Shown one piece after another: positions 51,046 through 62,155 of a DNA stretch of 64,000 nucleotides. Positions within the stretch are counted from its first letter, which is position 1, and each line of letters opens with the position of its first letter. The DNA comes from an uncultured Gemmatimonadota bacterium. GTDB lineage: Bacteria; Gemmatimonadota; Gemmatimonadetes; Gemmatimonadales; Gemmatimonadaceae. The notes beneath the pieces were generated by a model that saw nothing but the letters and a program-made list of their open reading frames with translations, was not told where the DNA came from and did not search any database. The translations under genes were made by a program, and so were the position numbers. Where the stretch lies: contig CAMLIT010000002.1 in NCBI GenBank assembly GCA_946480295.1, positions 29,104-93,103 on the forward strand. The letters run 5' to 3'.

Positions 51046-53034
51046 ATGCGCGTCGGGCGCGTCGACCTGGCGCCGACGACGCTCGCCTTCGGCGGCGCGG
51101 CGATCGTCATCGTGCTCGTGTCGCTGCTGCTCGTCATGCGCCAGGCGGGGGCGACGCTCCCCCCGGAATCGGCACGCCGCTTCTCCGGATCCGAGGTCGT
51201 GCAGCGCATGCCGTCGGTGCTCGCGCCGGCGCGCCTGGTCGAGCGCGTGCCCGTGGTGGTCGTTCGCGACGAGTCGGCCGCGGGATACTACGACACGCCG
51301 GCGACGCTCGACTCGATCGTCGACCGCTGGCGCGACGCCCTCGCCGCCGTGGGCGCCGACGTGCACGTCGTCTCGTCAGGCGCGCTCGACGCGCCGGACG
51401 CACGCGCGGCGCGGGTGCTCGTCGTCCCCGACTCGCCCTGCCTCTCCCTCGCCACGCACGCGGCGATCGCGCGCCTGCGGGCGTCGGGCGGAGGGCTGAT
51501 CGTCACCGGCCCGGCGGCGGTGAACGATGCGGCCTGCCGGCCGATCGGCCTCGGCTTCGTCGTCGGGATGAGCGGCGCCTCGCGCGCCGAGCCGCTCGGC
51601 GGGCGCGACATGGTGTACGTCACCGTGCCCGCGGGCGGCCCGTTGGCGGTGGACGTGCCGCCCGGCGCGCGGCTCGACCTGAAGCCCAGCCACCAGGTGG
51701 CGCTGCGCGTGCACGGACGCGACGCGTTCTATTCCGACTACGCGCTCCAGCCGCTCCCCGCGCGCGGCATGCCGCTCATGGACGGCGCGATGATGCACGC
51801 CGTGGTCGGGCGTGCACGCGTCGTGTACTGGGGCTTCGACCTCGGCGACGCCGTGCATCTCCCGTGGACGCGGGAGATCCTGCGTCTCCTCGTGCGCAAC
51901 TCCGTGGCGTGGGCGGCGGGGGAGCCGCTCGGCGGCGTCGAGCCGTGGCCGCACGGCAGGCGCGCCGCTGCCGCGATCGCGCAGGACGTGGAGGCGGGCT
52001 TCGCCGACGCGCGCGAGGCGCTGGACACGCTGCGCGCGCTGCACGTCCGCTCCACCTTCTTCGTCATCTCGAACCTCGCGCGGAAGAACGAGGAGCTGAG
52101 CCGGTCGTTCCCGGCGGGGGGCGAGATCGGCAGCCACACCGAGAACCATCGGCTGCTCGGCGGCCAGCCGGAAGCGGTCCAGGCGGCGCGGCTCGCGCGC
52201 ACGCAGCGCGACCTCGCGGGGCTCCTCGGCCAGCCGGTGCTCGGCCTCCGCCCGCCCGAGGAGCAGTTCGACCGTGCCACGATGGCCGCGTGGCTCGGGG
52301 CGGGGGGGACGTACATCTTCGGGGCGAACGACTCGCGCTCGGCGTCGCCGGAGCTGCTCGACGTCGCATCGGGCCGCGCGACGTCGCGCGGCGGCGCGGT
52401 GCGCGCCGCTCGTTTGGCGCCGCCGCTCGTCCTGCTCGGCCGCGCGGGGGGCGACGACTTCGCCGTGCTGGCGAGCGCGCGCGGCGAGGGCGCCGACAGC
52501 ATCGCCGCCACCTTCCTCGACGAATTCGCGCGCTTCCGCGCGCTCGGCGGCATGTACGTCCTCAGCTACCACTCGCAGAACCTGAGGCGGCCGGCGCTGC
52601 TCGGTGGCCTCGCGCGCGCCGCGCGGGCGATCGCGGCGGACAGCGCGGTGTGGCTGGCGACGACAGGCGAGATCGCCGACTGGTGGCGCCGTCGGGCACA
52701 GCTCGACGTGCGCGTCGCCGGGGATCCGTCGCGCGCCCTCGCCGTCACCGTGCACAACGGCGGCGCCCGGCCGCTCGCCGGCGCGGTGGTGCGCGTCTGG
52801 ACGCCGACGCCCGGCACGCCGGTCGAGGCCTCCACGGCGCTCCTCCCGTCGCCCCCGGGGAGCATCCGGCTCGCGCTCCCCGTCCTGCCGGCGGGGGCGA
52901 CGCGCACCGTTCACGTGAGCTGGCTGCGTGAGCGCGCGGCCGCCGCGCCGCACCCGACGCGCACCGTTCACCACCGCCGCTCGCGGCGGCACGCCTCGGG
53001 GTGGCGCCGCCTCCTTCCGTTCTTCCACCGCTGA
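51046..53034 (+). CDS. Large secreted polysaccharide deacetylase
   Basis: The 662-residue protein has an N-terminal helix (GAAIVIVLVSLLLVMRQ), a long domain (about 45-290, including a glutamine-amidotransferase-like or sugar-binding fold), and a NodB-type domain at about 305-510. In the NodB domain the metal Asp lies in AAAIAQDVEAGFADA and the His motif is GEIGSHTENHRLLGG (about 361-375), both read as family motifs 1 and 2. The C-terminal 140 residues hold an Ig-like beta domain (RALAVTVHNGGARPLAGAVV) and a basic tail. PgaB de-N-acetylates PNAG before export, the most likely parallel. The motif-1 Asp pair TFDD is here a single D. Confidence 0.8.
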   Translation: MRVGRVDLAPTTLAFGGAAIVIVLVSLLLVMRQAGATLPPESARRFSGSEVVQRMPSVLAPARLVERVPVVVVRDESAAGYYDTPATLDSIVDRWRDALAAVGADVHVVSSGALDAPDARAARVLVVPDSPCLSLATHAAIARLRASGGGLIVTGPAAVNDAACRPIGLGFVVGMSGASRAEPLGGRDMVYVTVPAGGPLAVDVPPGARLDLKPSHQVALRVHGRDAFYSDYALQPLPARGMPLMDGAMMHAVVGRARVVYWGFDLGDAVHLPWTREILRLLVRNSVAWAAGEPLGGVEPWPHGRRAAAAIAQDVEAGFADAREALDTLRALHVRSTFFVISNLARKNEELSRSFPAGGEIGSHTENHRLLGGQPEAVQAARLARTQRDLAGLLGQPVLGLRPPEEQFDRATMAAWLGAGGTYIFGANDSRSASPELLDVASGRATSRGGAVRAARLAPPLVLLGRAGGDDFAVLASARGEGADSIAATFLDEFARFRALGGMYVLSYHSQNLRRPALLGGLARAARAIAADSAVWLATTGEIADWWRRRAQLDVRVAGDPSRALAVTVHNGGARPLAGAVVRVWTPTPGTPVEASTALLPSPPGSIRLALPVLPAGATRTVHVSWLRERAAAAPHPTRTVHHRRSRRHASGWRRLLPFFHR

Positions 53035-53149
53035 GCCCCGCCGCCGTCGTCGATCCCTCACCGCGCGGCCGCGAAATGACCGACTGACCGCGCCGCGCCG
53101 CGCGCATACCGTGGAGCGTGGACCGGACGCGATGCGCGAAGGAGGGATC

Positions 53150-53758
53150 ATGCTCAAGCTGCGCGACATCATGACGACCGACGTCGTGACGCTCACTCCC
53201 GACACGACGCTGCGCGACGCCGCCGACCTCCTCGCCCGCCGCCACCTGAGCGGCGCGCCGGTGGTGCGCCACGGCGGCATCGTCGGTGTGATCTCGACGT
53301 CGGACCTGCTCGAGTTCGCCGCCTCGCATCCCGGCGTGCCGACCGATCACGAGCTCGAGCCGACGTGGGCGGACATCGAGGCCGCCACGGAGCCGGCGCC
53401 GCCGAGCGAGGAGCCGCCGGACACGTACTTCACCGATCCCTGGGAGCTCGTCGACGAGAGCGTGCCGGAACCGCCGACGACGGTCGAGGGGCCGGAGTGG
53501 AGCGCGCTCGACGAACATACCGTCGAGGAAGTCATGACGCGGCGGCTGTATCTCGTCGCGCCCGACGACGACGTCGCCGAGGCGGCGGGGCTGATGCACC
53601 GGGTCGGCATCCATCGCGTCATCGTCGCCGACGCGGGCAGCCTCGTCGGCGTGGTCACGGTGAGCGACATCGCGCGGGCGGTGGCGCAGCACAAGCTCCG
53701 CGTGCGGACCTATGTCTTCGGGCCGCGCCCCGAGCTCGATCAGCGCGGCACGGAGTAG
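53150..53758 (+). CDS. CBS-domain pair protein
   Basis: The product is 202 residues from ATG 53150 after a clear AAGGAGG ribosome site; upstream in-frame residues are a shadow of the previous gene. The two CBS motifs are LKLRDIMTTDVVTLTPDTTL through RRHLSGAPVVRHGGIVGVIS (about 2-55) and HTVEEVMTRRLYLVAPDDDV through MHRVGIHRVIVADAGSLVGV (about 122-180). An acidic linker of about 65 residues rich in Glu and Pro separates them. CBS pairs bind adenosine nucleotides. The gene overlaps the end of the convergent acyl carrier protein gene by 19 bases. Confidence 0.9.
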   Translation: MLKLRDIMTTDVVTLTPDTTLRDAADLLARRHLSGAPVVRHGGIVGVISTSDLLEFAASHPGVPTDHELEPTWADIEAATEPAPPSEEPPDTYFTDPWELVDESVPEPPTTVEGPEWSALDEHTVEEVMTRRLYLVAPDDDVAEAAGLMHRVGIHRVIVADAGSLVGVVTVSDIARAVAQHKLRVRTYVFGPRPELDQRGTE

Positions 53759-54018
53759 GGCGCGGCCGCGCGTGCGTTCAGGTACGCCACGCAGTCGTCG
53801 AGCGTGGCCAGCCGCGCGTAGTCGGCTTCCGGCACGTCGACGCCGAGCTGGCGGTGCAGCTCGAGGACGAAGTTGAGGAAGTCCACCGAATCGAGGTCGA
53901 CTTCCTGGCGCAGCGGCGCGTCGCCGCGCAGCGTGGCCGCGTCGAGCTCGGGCGCGACGTGGGTGAGGGCGCGGAGCACGACGGCGCGCACGTCGGGGTG
54001 AAGGGCGGTGTCGGTCAT
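53740..54018 (-). CDS. Acyl carrier protein
   Basis: The 92-residue helical protein shows the phosphopantetheine site QEVDLDSVDFLNFVLELHRQ with Ser44, preceded by the usual acidic helix II region. Its length and content (HLGVDVPEADY-like helix III, ATLDDCVAYL) fit ACP. The start overlaps the E2 stop by four bases, so it is the last gene of the five-gene operon. An ACP in a pyruvate dehydrogenase operon is unusual. It could accept acyl groups made by the ligase, or serve a dehydrogenase product in lipid or polyketide synthesis. Confidence 0.88.
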   Translation of the reverse strand: MTDTALHPDVRAVVLRALTHVAPELDAATLRGDAPLRQEVDLDSVDFLNFVLELHRQLGVDVPEADYARLATLDDCVAYLNARAAAPYSVPR

Positions 54019-55271
54019 AGGGACTCCGGATGTTGCAGGAGGCGGTCGACCTCGGCGAGGAAGCGGCTGCCGTAGTGCCCGTCGGTGGCGCGGTGATCCG
54101 CGGCCAGGGTGGCGGTGACGACGGGGCGCACGCCGAGGAGGCCGTTCACGGCCCACGGCCGCTCGGCGATGCGACCGAAGCCGACGAGCGCCACCTGCGG
54201 CGGGTAGATGATCCCGAAAACGGCGTCCGCCCCCTCGTCGCCGAGGTTGGTGACCGTGATGCTGGCGTCGGTCATCTCCGACGCGCGCAGGCCGCCGCCG
54301 CGCGCGCGCTGCACGAGGTCGCGCAGCGCGGTCATGAGGTCGTCGATCGCGCGCGTGTCGACGTCGTGGATGGCGGGGGCGATCAGGCCCCCGCCGCGGA
54401 GCGAGACGGCCACGCCGACGTGTACCGCGCCCGCGGGGCGGAAGGCACCGTCCACCCACGAGCCGTTCAGCTCCGGATAGCGGCGCAGCGCGACGGCGAC
54501 GGCCTTGAGGAGGAGCGGCGCCGCGAGCAGCCGCTCGGCCACCGACCGGCGGACGTTCTGTTCCTCCAGCCAGCGCAGTGCGGCGGCGAGGTCGATGTCG
54601 GTGCTCAGGTAATAGTGCGGGATCTCGCGCATCGCGCGCGTCACGGCGGCGGCGATCGCCTGGCGCATCGCGCCAGCGGGAGCGGCCGGTGGCTTCGCGC
54701 TCGGCGCCGCGACGGCCGGCGGCGGCGCTGCCGTGACCGGAGCGGCGGCCCCGGCGGACCTCGCCGCGAGCGCGCGCTCCACGTCCTCGAGCCGCACGAC
54801 GTGCCCGCGCCCCGTGCCCGCGATGCTCTCCAGCGCGATCCCTCGTTCGGCGGCGAGCCGACGGGCGGCGGGCGACGCGCGGTGCGCCGGCGGCTCGGAG
54901 GGCATGGGTGTGGGCGCCGGCGGAATGGGGATCGCGACCGCGGCGGCGGGGGGAGGCGGCGCGACGGCGGCCGGAGCGGCGATCGGCGTCAGCGGCGGAG
55001 CGCCCTCGCCGCGCAGCCGCGCGAGCACCGTGCCGACCGGCGCCTTCGTGCCGACCGGCACGACGACCTCCTCCACCACGCCGCCGACCGGGATGTCGAT
55101 CTCGAACACGCCCTTCTCCGTCTCGACCTCCGCCACGATGTCGCCGCGCCGGATGCGGTCGCCCGCCTTCACGCGCCACTGCACGACGGTGCCGGCGGCC
55201 ATGTCCGCGCCGAGGGAGGGCATGCGGAACTCGAGGGTGGATGCGCCGTTGCCGGTGGCGGGGTGTGACAT
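54015..55271 (-). CDS. pdhC: Dihydrolipoamide acyltransferase (E2) of a 2-oxoacid dehydrogenase complex
   Basis: The 418-residue protein has three parts. The lipoyl domain (about 12-85) has the lipoylated Lys53 in EVETEKGVFEIDI. An Ala/Pro-rich linker and the E1/E3-binding domain follow (about 130-168, ASPAARRLAAERGIALESIA). The C-terminal catalytic domain (about 200-418) ends with the active-site motif AADHRATDGHYGSRFL (His393, Asp397). Only one lipoyl domain is present, as in acetoin and many Gram-negative 2-oxoacid complexes. It is coupled to E1 beta and to the ACP gene. The E3 must be supplied from elsewhere. Confidence 0.95.
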   Translation of the reverse strand: MSHPATGNGASTLEFRMPSLGADMAAGTVVQWRVKAGDRIRRGDIVAEVETEKGVFEIDIPVGGVVEEVVVPVGTKAPVGTVLARLRGEGAPPLTPIAAPAAVAPPPPAAAVAIPIPPAPTPMPSEPPAHRASPAARRLAAERGIALESIAGTGRGHVVRLEDVERALAARSAGAAAPVTAAPPPAVAAPSAKPPAAPAGAMRQAIAAAVTRAMREIPHYYLSTDIDLAAALRWLEEQNVRRSVAERLLAAPLLLKAVAVALRRYPELNGSWVDGAFRPAGAVHVGVAVSLRGGGLIAPAIHDVDTRAIDDLMTALRDLVQRARGGGLRASEMTDASITVTNLGDEGADAVFGIIYPPQVALVGFGRIAERPWAVNGLLGVRPVVTATLAADHRATDGHYGSRFLAEVDRLLQHPESL

Positions 55272-55284
55272 CGCGTCGCTCCGC

Positions 55285-56256
55285 TCAGCCGGCGACGACC
55301 GCGCGCGCGGCGGCGCAGATCGCGTCGACGCTCGGCAGGACGGCCTGCTCCAGGTGGCCGGGGTACGGCATCGGCACCTCCGCGCTGCAGACGCGCGCCA
55401 CCGGCGCGTCGAGGTCGTAGAAGGCGCCCTCCATGATCCGCGCGCTGACCTCGGCGGCGAGGCTGCCGCTGCGCCAGCCCTCGTCGACGATCACCGCGCG
55501 GTGCGTCCTGTGGACGGAGGCGAGGACGGTGGCGGCGTCGAGGGGCCGGAGGGCGCGCAGGTCGATCACCTCCGCGCCTAACGACTCAGTGGCGAGCCGC
55601 TCCGCCGCCGCGAGCGTGCGCCAGAGCATCCCGCCGTAGGTGACCAGGGTGACGTCGCCCCCGGCGCGCCGCACCGCGGCGCCGTCGATGGGCACCGCGC
55701 CGGCGTCGGGCGCGAGCTCGCCGTCGATGCCGTACAGCGCGGTCGGCTCGAAGATGATGACCGGGTCCGGATCGGCGAGCGCGGTGGGGAGCATCCCGCG
55801 CGCGTCCGCCACCGTGGCCGGCACCACCACCTTGAGCCCCGGGATGTGCGCGTACCACCCCTCGAGGCTGTGCGAGTGCTGCGCGGCGAGCTGCCGGCTC
55901 GCCCCCGTGGCCATGCGGATGACGAGCGGCACGTTCACCTGGCCGCCAGACATGTGCAGGAGCGTCGCGGCGTTGTTGACGATCTGGTCGAGCGCGAGGA
56001 GGCTGAAGTTGACGGTCATCACCTCGACGATGGGGCGCATCCCGCCGAGCGCCGCGCCGATCCCCGCGCCGACGAACGCCGACTCCGAGAGCGGCGTGTC
56101 GCGGATGCGCTCGGGGCCGAACTCCTCGAGCAGCCCCTTGCTTACGGCGTAGCATCCGCCGTAGCGGCCGACGTCCTCGCCCATGAGGAAGACGCGGTCG
56201 TCGGCGAGCAGGGCGGCGCGGATCGCCTGCCTCACGGCTTCGCGGTAGGTGGTCAT
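55285..56256 (-). CDS. pdhB: 2-oxoacid dehydrogenase E1 component, beta subunit
   Basis: The 323-residue protein is the beta half of an alpha2beta2 thiamine-dependent E1. It shows [40 protein letters not shown] (Glu of the TPP site), [20 protein letters not shown], and [20 protein letters not shown]. The C-terminal domain has [20 protein letters not shown]. The length is standard. It overlaps the alpha subunit stop by four bases and is 13 bases from E2. Together the E1 pair decarboxylates pyruvate, acetoin or a related 2-oxo substrate and passes the acyl group to E2. Confidence 0.95.
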   Translation of the reverse strand: MTTYREAVRQAIRAALLADDRVFLMGEDVGRYGGCYAVSKGLLEEFGPERIRDTPLSESAFVGAGIGAALGGMRPIVEVMTVNFSLLALDQIVNNAATLLHMSGGQVNVPLVIRMATGASRQLAAQHSHSLEGWYAHIPGLKVVVPATVADARGMLPTALADPDPVIIFEPTALYGIDGELAPDAGAVPIDGAAVRRAGGDVTLVTYGGMLWRTLAAAERLATESLGAEVIDLRALRPLDAATVLASVHRTHRAVIVDEGWRSGSLAAEVSARIMEGAFYDLDAPVARVCSAEVPMPYPGHLEQAVLPSVDAICAAARAVVAG

Positions 56257-57286
56257 GGCGCCGGCGCCTCGCCGTCGTCGCTGTAGACGTGCCGCGTGAG
56301 CGTCTCCACCGGCTCCCAGCTCCCGGCCTCGGCGAACGCCACCGCGTCCTCGACCTCGCGGCGCACGTCGTCCTCGATCGCGGCGAGCGCGGCGTCGTCG
56401 ATCGCGCCCCGCTCACGCAGCCGCGCCGTCGCGAGCGCGATCGGGCAGCGCTGCTTCCACTCCTCCACCTCGCTCTTCGGCCGGTACAGCTCCGGGTCGA
56501 ACATCGAGTGGGCACGGAAGCGGTAGGTGCGGAGCTCGAGGAAGCGCGGTCCCTCGCCGGCGCGGATCGCGGCGACGGCCTCGGTCGCGGCGCGCTCCAC
56601 CGCGTCCACGTCCATCCCGTCGACGACGGCGTCGGGGATGCGGTAGCTCGCCGCCCTGCGCGCGAGATCCGTCTCCGCCTGCGCGCGCGACAGCGCCGTC
56701 CCCATCGCGTACAGGTTGTTCTCGCAGCAGAAGAGCACGGGCAGCTTCCAGAGCGCGGCGAGGTTGAGCGACTCGTGGAACTCGCCCTCCGCCACCGCGC
56801 CGTCGCCGAAGAAGCACGCGGTGACGCGCGGACGCCCCTGGAGCGCGTCGGCGAGCGCGAGCCCCACGGCGATGGGGAGCCCGCCGCCGACGATCGCGTT
56901 GCCGCCGAAGAAGCGCGTCCGCACGTCGAACAGGTGCATGGACCCGCCGCGGCCGCCGCTGCACCCCTCCTGCTTGCCGTACATCTCCGCCATGATCGCG
57001 CGCGCGCTCACGCCCCGCACGAGCGCGTGGCCGTGCTCCCGGTACGTCGCCACGATCGCGTCCTCGGGCGCGAGCGCGTGGATGATGCCCACCGCCACCG
57101 CTTCCTCCCCGATGTAGAGGTGCAGGAAGCCGCGGATCTTCTCCTCGCGATACAGCTCCGCGCACCGCTCCTCGAAGCGGCGGATGCGGATCATGTCGCC
57201 CAGGAGGAGCAGCGCGTGCTCCGCCTCGCTCGGTCGCCCGGCGGGCGTCGGCGCGACTGGCGCCGCGGCGGGGGGAATCGTCGCCG

Positions 57287-57290
<4 letters not shown>
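56253..57290 (-). CDS. pdhA: 2-oxoacid dehydrogenase E1 component, alpha subunit
   Basis: The 345-residue protein has the thiamine diphosphate motif [20 protein letters not shown] followed 9 residues later by [10 protein letters not shown] (GDGX-NN). The catalytic loop is [14 protein letters not shown], and [20 protein letters not shown] carries the phosphorylation-loop-like residues of this family. [19 protein letters not shown] is the usual substrate-channel region. An acetoin dehydrogenase alpha subunit would look the same; the pyruvate name is by convention. Its start overlaps the ligase stop by four bases, so ligase and E1 are coupled. Confidence 0.93.
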
Positions 57291-59080
<1,790 letters not shown>

Positions 59081-59623
59081 GCGGGACCTCCGGGCTCGGC
59101 GCGCAGCGGCGTGATCGCACGCGGGCGCTCGTTGGGCCAACGTACGGGCGCGTTCGGCGCGGGCGCATCGGGGGGCGTGCGCGACGTCGCTCCGGAAAGC
59201 CGCACAGCGTGCCGGTCGAATCCTGTATTGTCGCGCCTCGGGCCGGAGCGGATATTGGGCTCGCGTTCACGGGACGGGTGTCCGTGGACGGAGCCTTCCC
59301 GCGGGATGCCGTCGGAAGGCAGCTCGTCGGCGGTTCGGGCCGGCGGGCGGGTCGTGGGGTCGCTGGTCACGACCGATGCTCCGCGGCCGCGGAGCACCTG
59401 AGTCGAACCCGTTCGACGAGGGCAAGACTGCCGATCTGCTGAACTCACCGGACCAGCCCTCTGGTGAGCGGGGCCGAATCGATCGACCGGCAGTCGCCAG
59501 CGGGTCAGGAACCCCTGCAGGAGGCAGCGATTGCTCCTGCAGGGGTTCTCCACTTTGCGGGACGTCGTCGGCATGGGCGACACGGTCGAGCCCTCGACGT
59601 CGCGACGCGCGGGAGGCGTTCAC
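59081..59623. other. 543-base divergent gap with one hairpin
   Basis: The gap separates divergent acsA and glgP and must contain both promoters. A 15-bp perfect hairpin at 59509-59548 is the only structure found. Open frames through it lack ribosome sites. Confidence 0.5.
59509..59548 (+). promoter_or_regulatory. Hairpin in the glgP leader region
   Basis: GAACCCCTGCAGGAG (59509-59523) pairs perfectly with 59534-59548 around a 10-base loop, 75 bases before the glgP start. The stem contains the palindrome CCTGCAGG. No T run follows, so it may be an attenuator, an operator, or part of the leader rather than a terminator. Confidence 0.45.
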
Positions 59624-62155
59624 ATGTTGCAGCCGCCGGTCGGCTACGCGCTCACCCGATCGCTGCCCGCGGCGCTCGAGCCGCTGCGCGACCTCGCGGC
59701 GGACCTGCGATGGACCTGGAGCCACGCGGCCGACCACGTCTGGCGCGCGCTCGACCCTGAGATGTGGGCGGTCACGGAGAACCCGTGGATGCTGCTCCAG
59801 GACGTGCCGCAGGACAGGCTCGAGCGGCTCGCCGCCGACGCCTCCGCGGTGCACGAGATCCAGCGCCTCGCCGAGGCACGCCAGCAGTACCTGGCCGACG
59901 GGGGTTGGTTCGCCGCCGCGCATCCGGGCGACGCGCTGCGCGCCGTCGCGTACTTCTCCATGGAGTTCGGGCTCGGCGAGGCGCTCCCGCTCTACGCCGG
60001 CGGCCTGGGCGTCCTCGCCGGCGACTACCTCAAGGCGGCGAGCGACCTCGGCGTGCCGGTGATCGGCGTAGGTCTGCTCTACCAGGAAGGCTACTTCCGC
60101 CAGACGATCGATGCCGCGGGGCGCCAGCACGAGCTTTATCCGTACAACGATCCCACGAGCCTCCCTATCGCGCCGCTCCGCGCGAGCGACGGCCGCTGGC
60201 TGCACGTGGAGCTGGAGTTTCCCGGGCGGCGGCTGCACCTCCGCGTCTGGCAGGCGATCGTCGGTCGCGCGCGGCTCTACCTGCTCGACAGCAACGATCC
60301 GCTGAACCTGCCCGCCGATCGCGGCATCACGGCGAAGCTCTACGGTGGCAGCCCCGACGTGCAGTTCCTGCAGGAGGCGGTGCTCGGCATCGGCGGCTGG
60401 CGCGTGCTCGACACGCTCGGCGTCGCCGTGGACATCTGCCACATGAACGAGGGGCACGCGGCGATGGCGGTGCTCGAGCGCGCGCGCTGCTTCAGCCGCC
60501 GGTTCGACCGGCCGTTCCACGAGGCGCTGTGGGCGACGCGCGCGGGCAACGTCTTCACGACGCACACCGCCGTGCCGTCGGCGTTCGACCGCTTCGGCCC
60601 GGGCTTCGTCGAGCAGCACCTCCCGTACCTGCGCATCTACGCCCGCCGGCTCGGCATCACGCTGCCAGAGCTCCTCGCCCTCGGTCGCAGGGATCCGCGC
60701 GACGAGGCCGAGCCGTTCAACCTCGCCTGGCTCGCCATGCGCGGCAGCATCAGCGCGAACGCGGTGAGCGCGGTGCACGGCGGCGTGAGCCGGCACCTCT
60801 TCCGCGAGCTCTACCCGCGCTGGCCGGAGGCCGAGGTCCCGGTCACGCACGTCACCAACGGCGTGCACGCGCCGTCGTGGGATTCGCCGCTGGCCGACCG
60901 GCTGTGGGAGAGCCGGTGCGGCAAGCAGCGCTGGCTCGGCACGCTGACGGAGATCGAGCGCGGCTTCGCCGGGATCGACGACGCCGAGCTGTGGTCCTTC
61001 CGCACCGAGGCGCGCCATGCGCTCGTGGATGGCGTCCGCCGGCGACTCGCTCGGCAGCTCCGGACGCGCGGCGCCGACGAGGCGGCGGTCGACCGCGCGC
61101 ACCAGGCGCTCGACCCGGGAGCGCTGACGCTCGGCTTCGCGCGGCGCTTCGCCGCGTACAAGCGGCTCACGCTGCTCCTGCACGACCGCGAGCGCCTCGT
61201 GAGGCTCCTCGCCGATCGCGCGCGGCCGCTCCAGATCGTCATGGCGGGAAAGGCCTATCCCTCCGACGAGCTGGGGAAGAGCATGGTCGCGGCGTGGGCC
61301 ACGCTCGCGCAGGACGAGCGCGTGCGCGACCGCATCGTCTTCCTCGAGGACTACGACATGGCGCTCGCGCAGGAGCTGGTGTGCGGGGTGGATCTCTGGC
61401 TCAACACGCCGCGGCGGCCATGGGAGGCCTCCGGGACGAGTGGGATGAAGGTGCTCGTCAACGGCGGCCTGAACGTGTCGGAGCTCGACGGGTGGTGGGC
61501 GGAGGCATACTCGCCGTCGGTCGGCTGGGCGATCGGCGACGGCGCCGTCCACGATGACGACGCGGCGTGGGATGCCGCCGAGGCGGAGCAGCTCTTCGCG
61601 CTGCTCGAGCAGGAGATCGTGCCGGAGTTCTACGATCGCGATGCGCGCGGGCTCCCGCCGCGCTGGCTCGCGCGGGTCCGCACCAGCATGGCGACGCTCG
61701 CGCCGCGCTTCAGCACCAACCGCATGGCGCGCGAGTACGTGGAGCGCGTCTACATGCCCGCCGCCGAGCGGCTCCGCGCGCGCCTCTGCGACGATGCGCG
61801 CCTGGCGCGCGAGCTCGCCGTGTGGGAGGATGCGCTTCGCCGCGGCTGGGATCGGGTGCGCTTCGGCGCGCTCGACGTCTCGCGCGAGCGCGACGGCTAC
61901 CTGTTCTCGGTGACCGTCGATCCGGGTCCGCTCGATCCGTGCGTGCTGCGGGTCGAGCTGTACGCCGACCCGGTGGCCGGCGAGACGGCGGCGCAGGTGC
62001 CGATGGCGCGCGTCGCCGACGCCGCCGACGGCGTGGTGTACAGCGCCTTCGTCGCCACGACCCGTCCGTCCTCCGATTTCACGCCGCGGGTCATGCCCTT
62101 CCACCGGCACGCCGCCGTGCCCATGGAGGTCCAGTGGATACGCTGGCACCGTTGA
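59624..62155 (+). CDS. glgP: Alpha-glucan (glycogen) phosphorylase, short bacterial type
   Basis: The product is 843 residues from ATG 59624, chosen for the GGGAGG ribosome site seven bases before it; in-frame starts at 59573 and 59531 are alternatives. The N-terminal DUF3417-type domain contains LRDLAADLRWTWSHAADHVW. The catalytic core has AYFSMEFGLGEALPLYAGGL, HMNEGHAAMAVLERARCF, VTHVTNGVHAPSWDSPL, FARRFAAYKRLTLLLHDRER, and the pyridoxal-phosphate lysine in EASGTSGMKVLVNGGLNVSE. It releases glucose-1-phosphate from alpha-1,4 glucans. The next gene, glgX, overlaps its end by 22 bases, so phosphorolysis and debranching are coupled. Confidence 0.95.
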   Translation: MLQPPVGYALTRSLPAALEPLRDLAADLRWTWSHAADHVWRALDPEMWAVTENPWMLLQDVPQDRLERLAADASAVHEIQRLAEARQQYLADGGWFAAAHPGDALRAVAYFSMEFGLGEALPLYAGGLGVLAGDYLKAASDLGVPVIGVGLLYQEGYFRQTIDAAGRQHELYPYNDPTSLPIAPLRASDGRWLHVELEFPGRRLHLRVWQAIVGRARLYLLDSNDPLNLPADRGITAKLYGGSPDVQFLQEAVLGIGGWRVLDTLGVAVDICHMNEGHAAMAVLERARCFSRRFDRPFHEALWATRAGNVFTTHTAVPSAFDRFGPGFVEQHLPYLRIYARRLGITLPELLALGRRDPRDEAEPFNLAWLAMRGSISANAVSAVHGGVSRHLFRELYPRWPEAEVPVTHVTNGVHAPSWDSPLADRLWESRCGKQRWLGTLTEIERGFAGIDDAELWSFRTEARHALVDGVRRRLARQLRTRGADEAAVDRAHQALDPGALTLGFARRFAAYKRLTLLLHDRERLVRLLADRARPLQIVMAGKAYPSDELGKSMVAAWATLAQDERVRDRIVFLEDYDMALAQELVCGVDLWLNTPRRPWEASGTSGMKVLVNGGLNVSELDGWWAEAYSPSVGWAIGDGAVHDDDAAWDAAEAEQLFALLEQEIVPEFYDRDARGLPPRWLARVRTSMATLAPRFSTNRMAREYVERVYMPAAERLRARLCDDARLARELAVWEDALRRGWDRVRFGALDVSRERDGYLFSVTVDPGPLDPCVLRVELYADPVAGETAAQVPMARVADAADGVVYSAFVATTRPSSDFTPRVMPFHRHAAVPMEVQWIRWHR

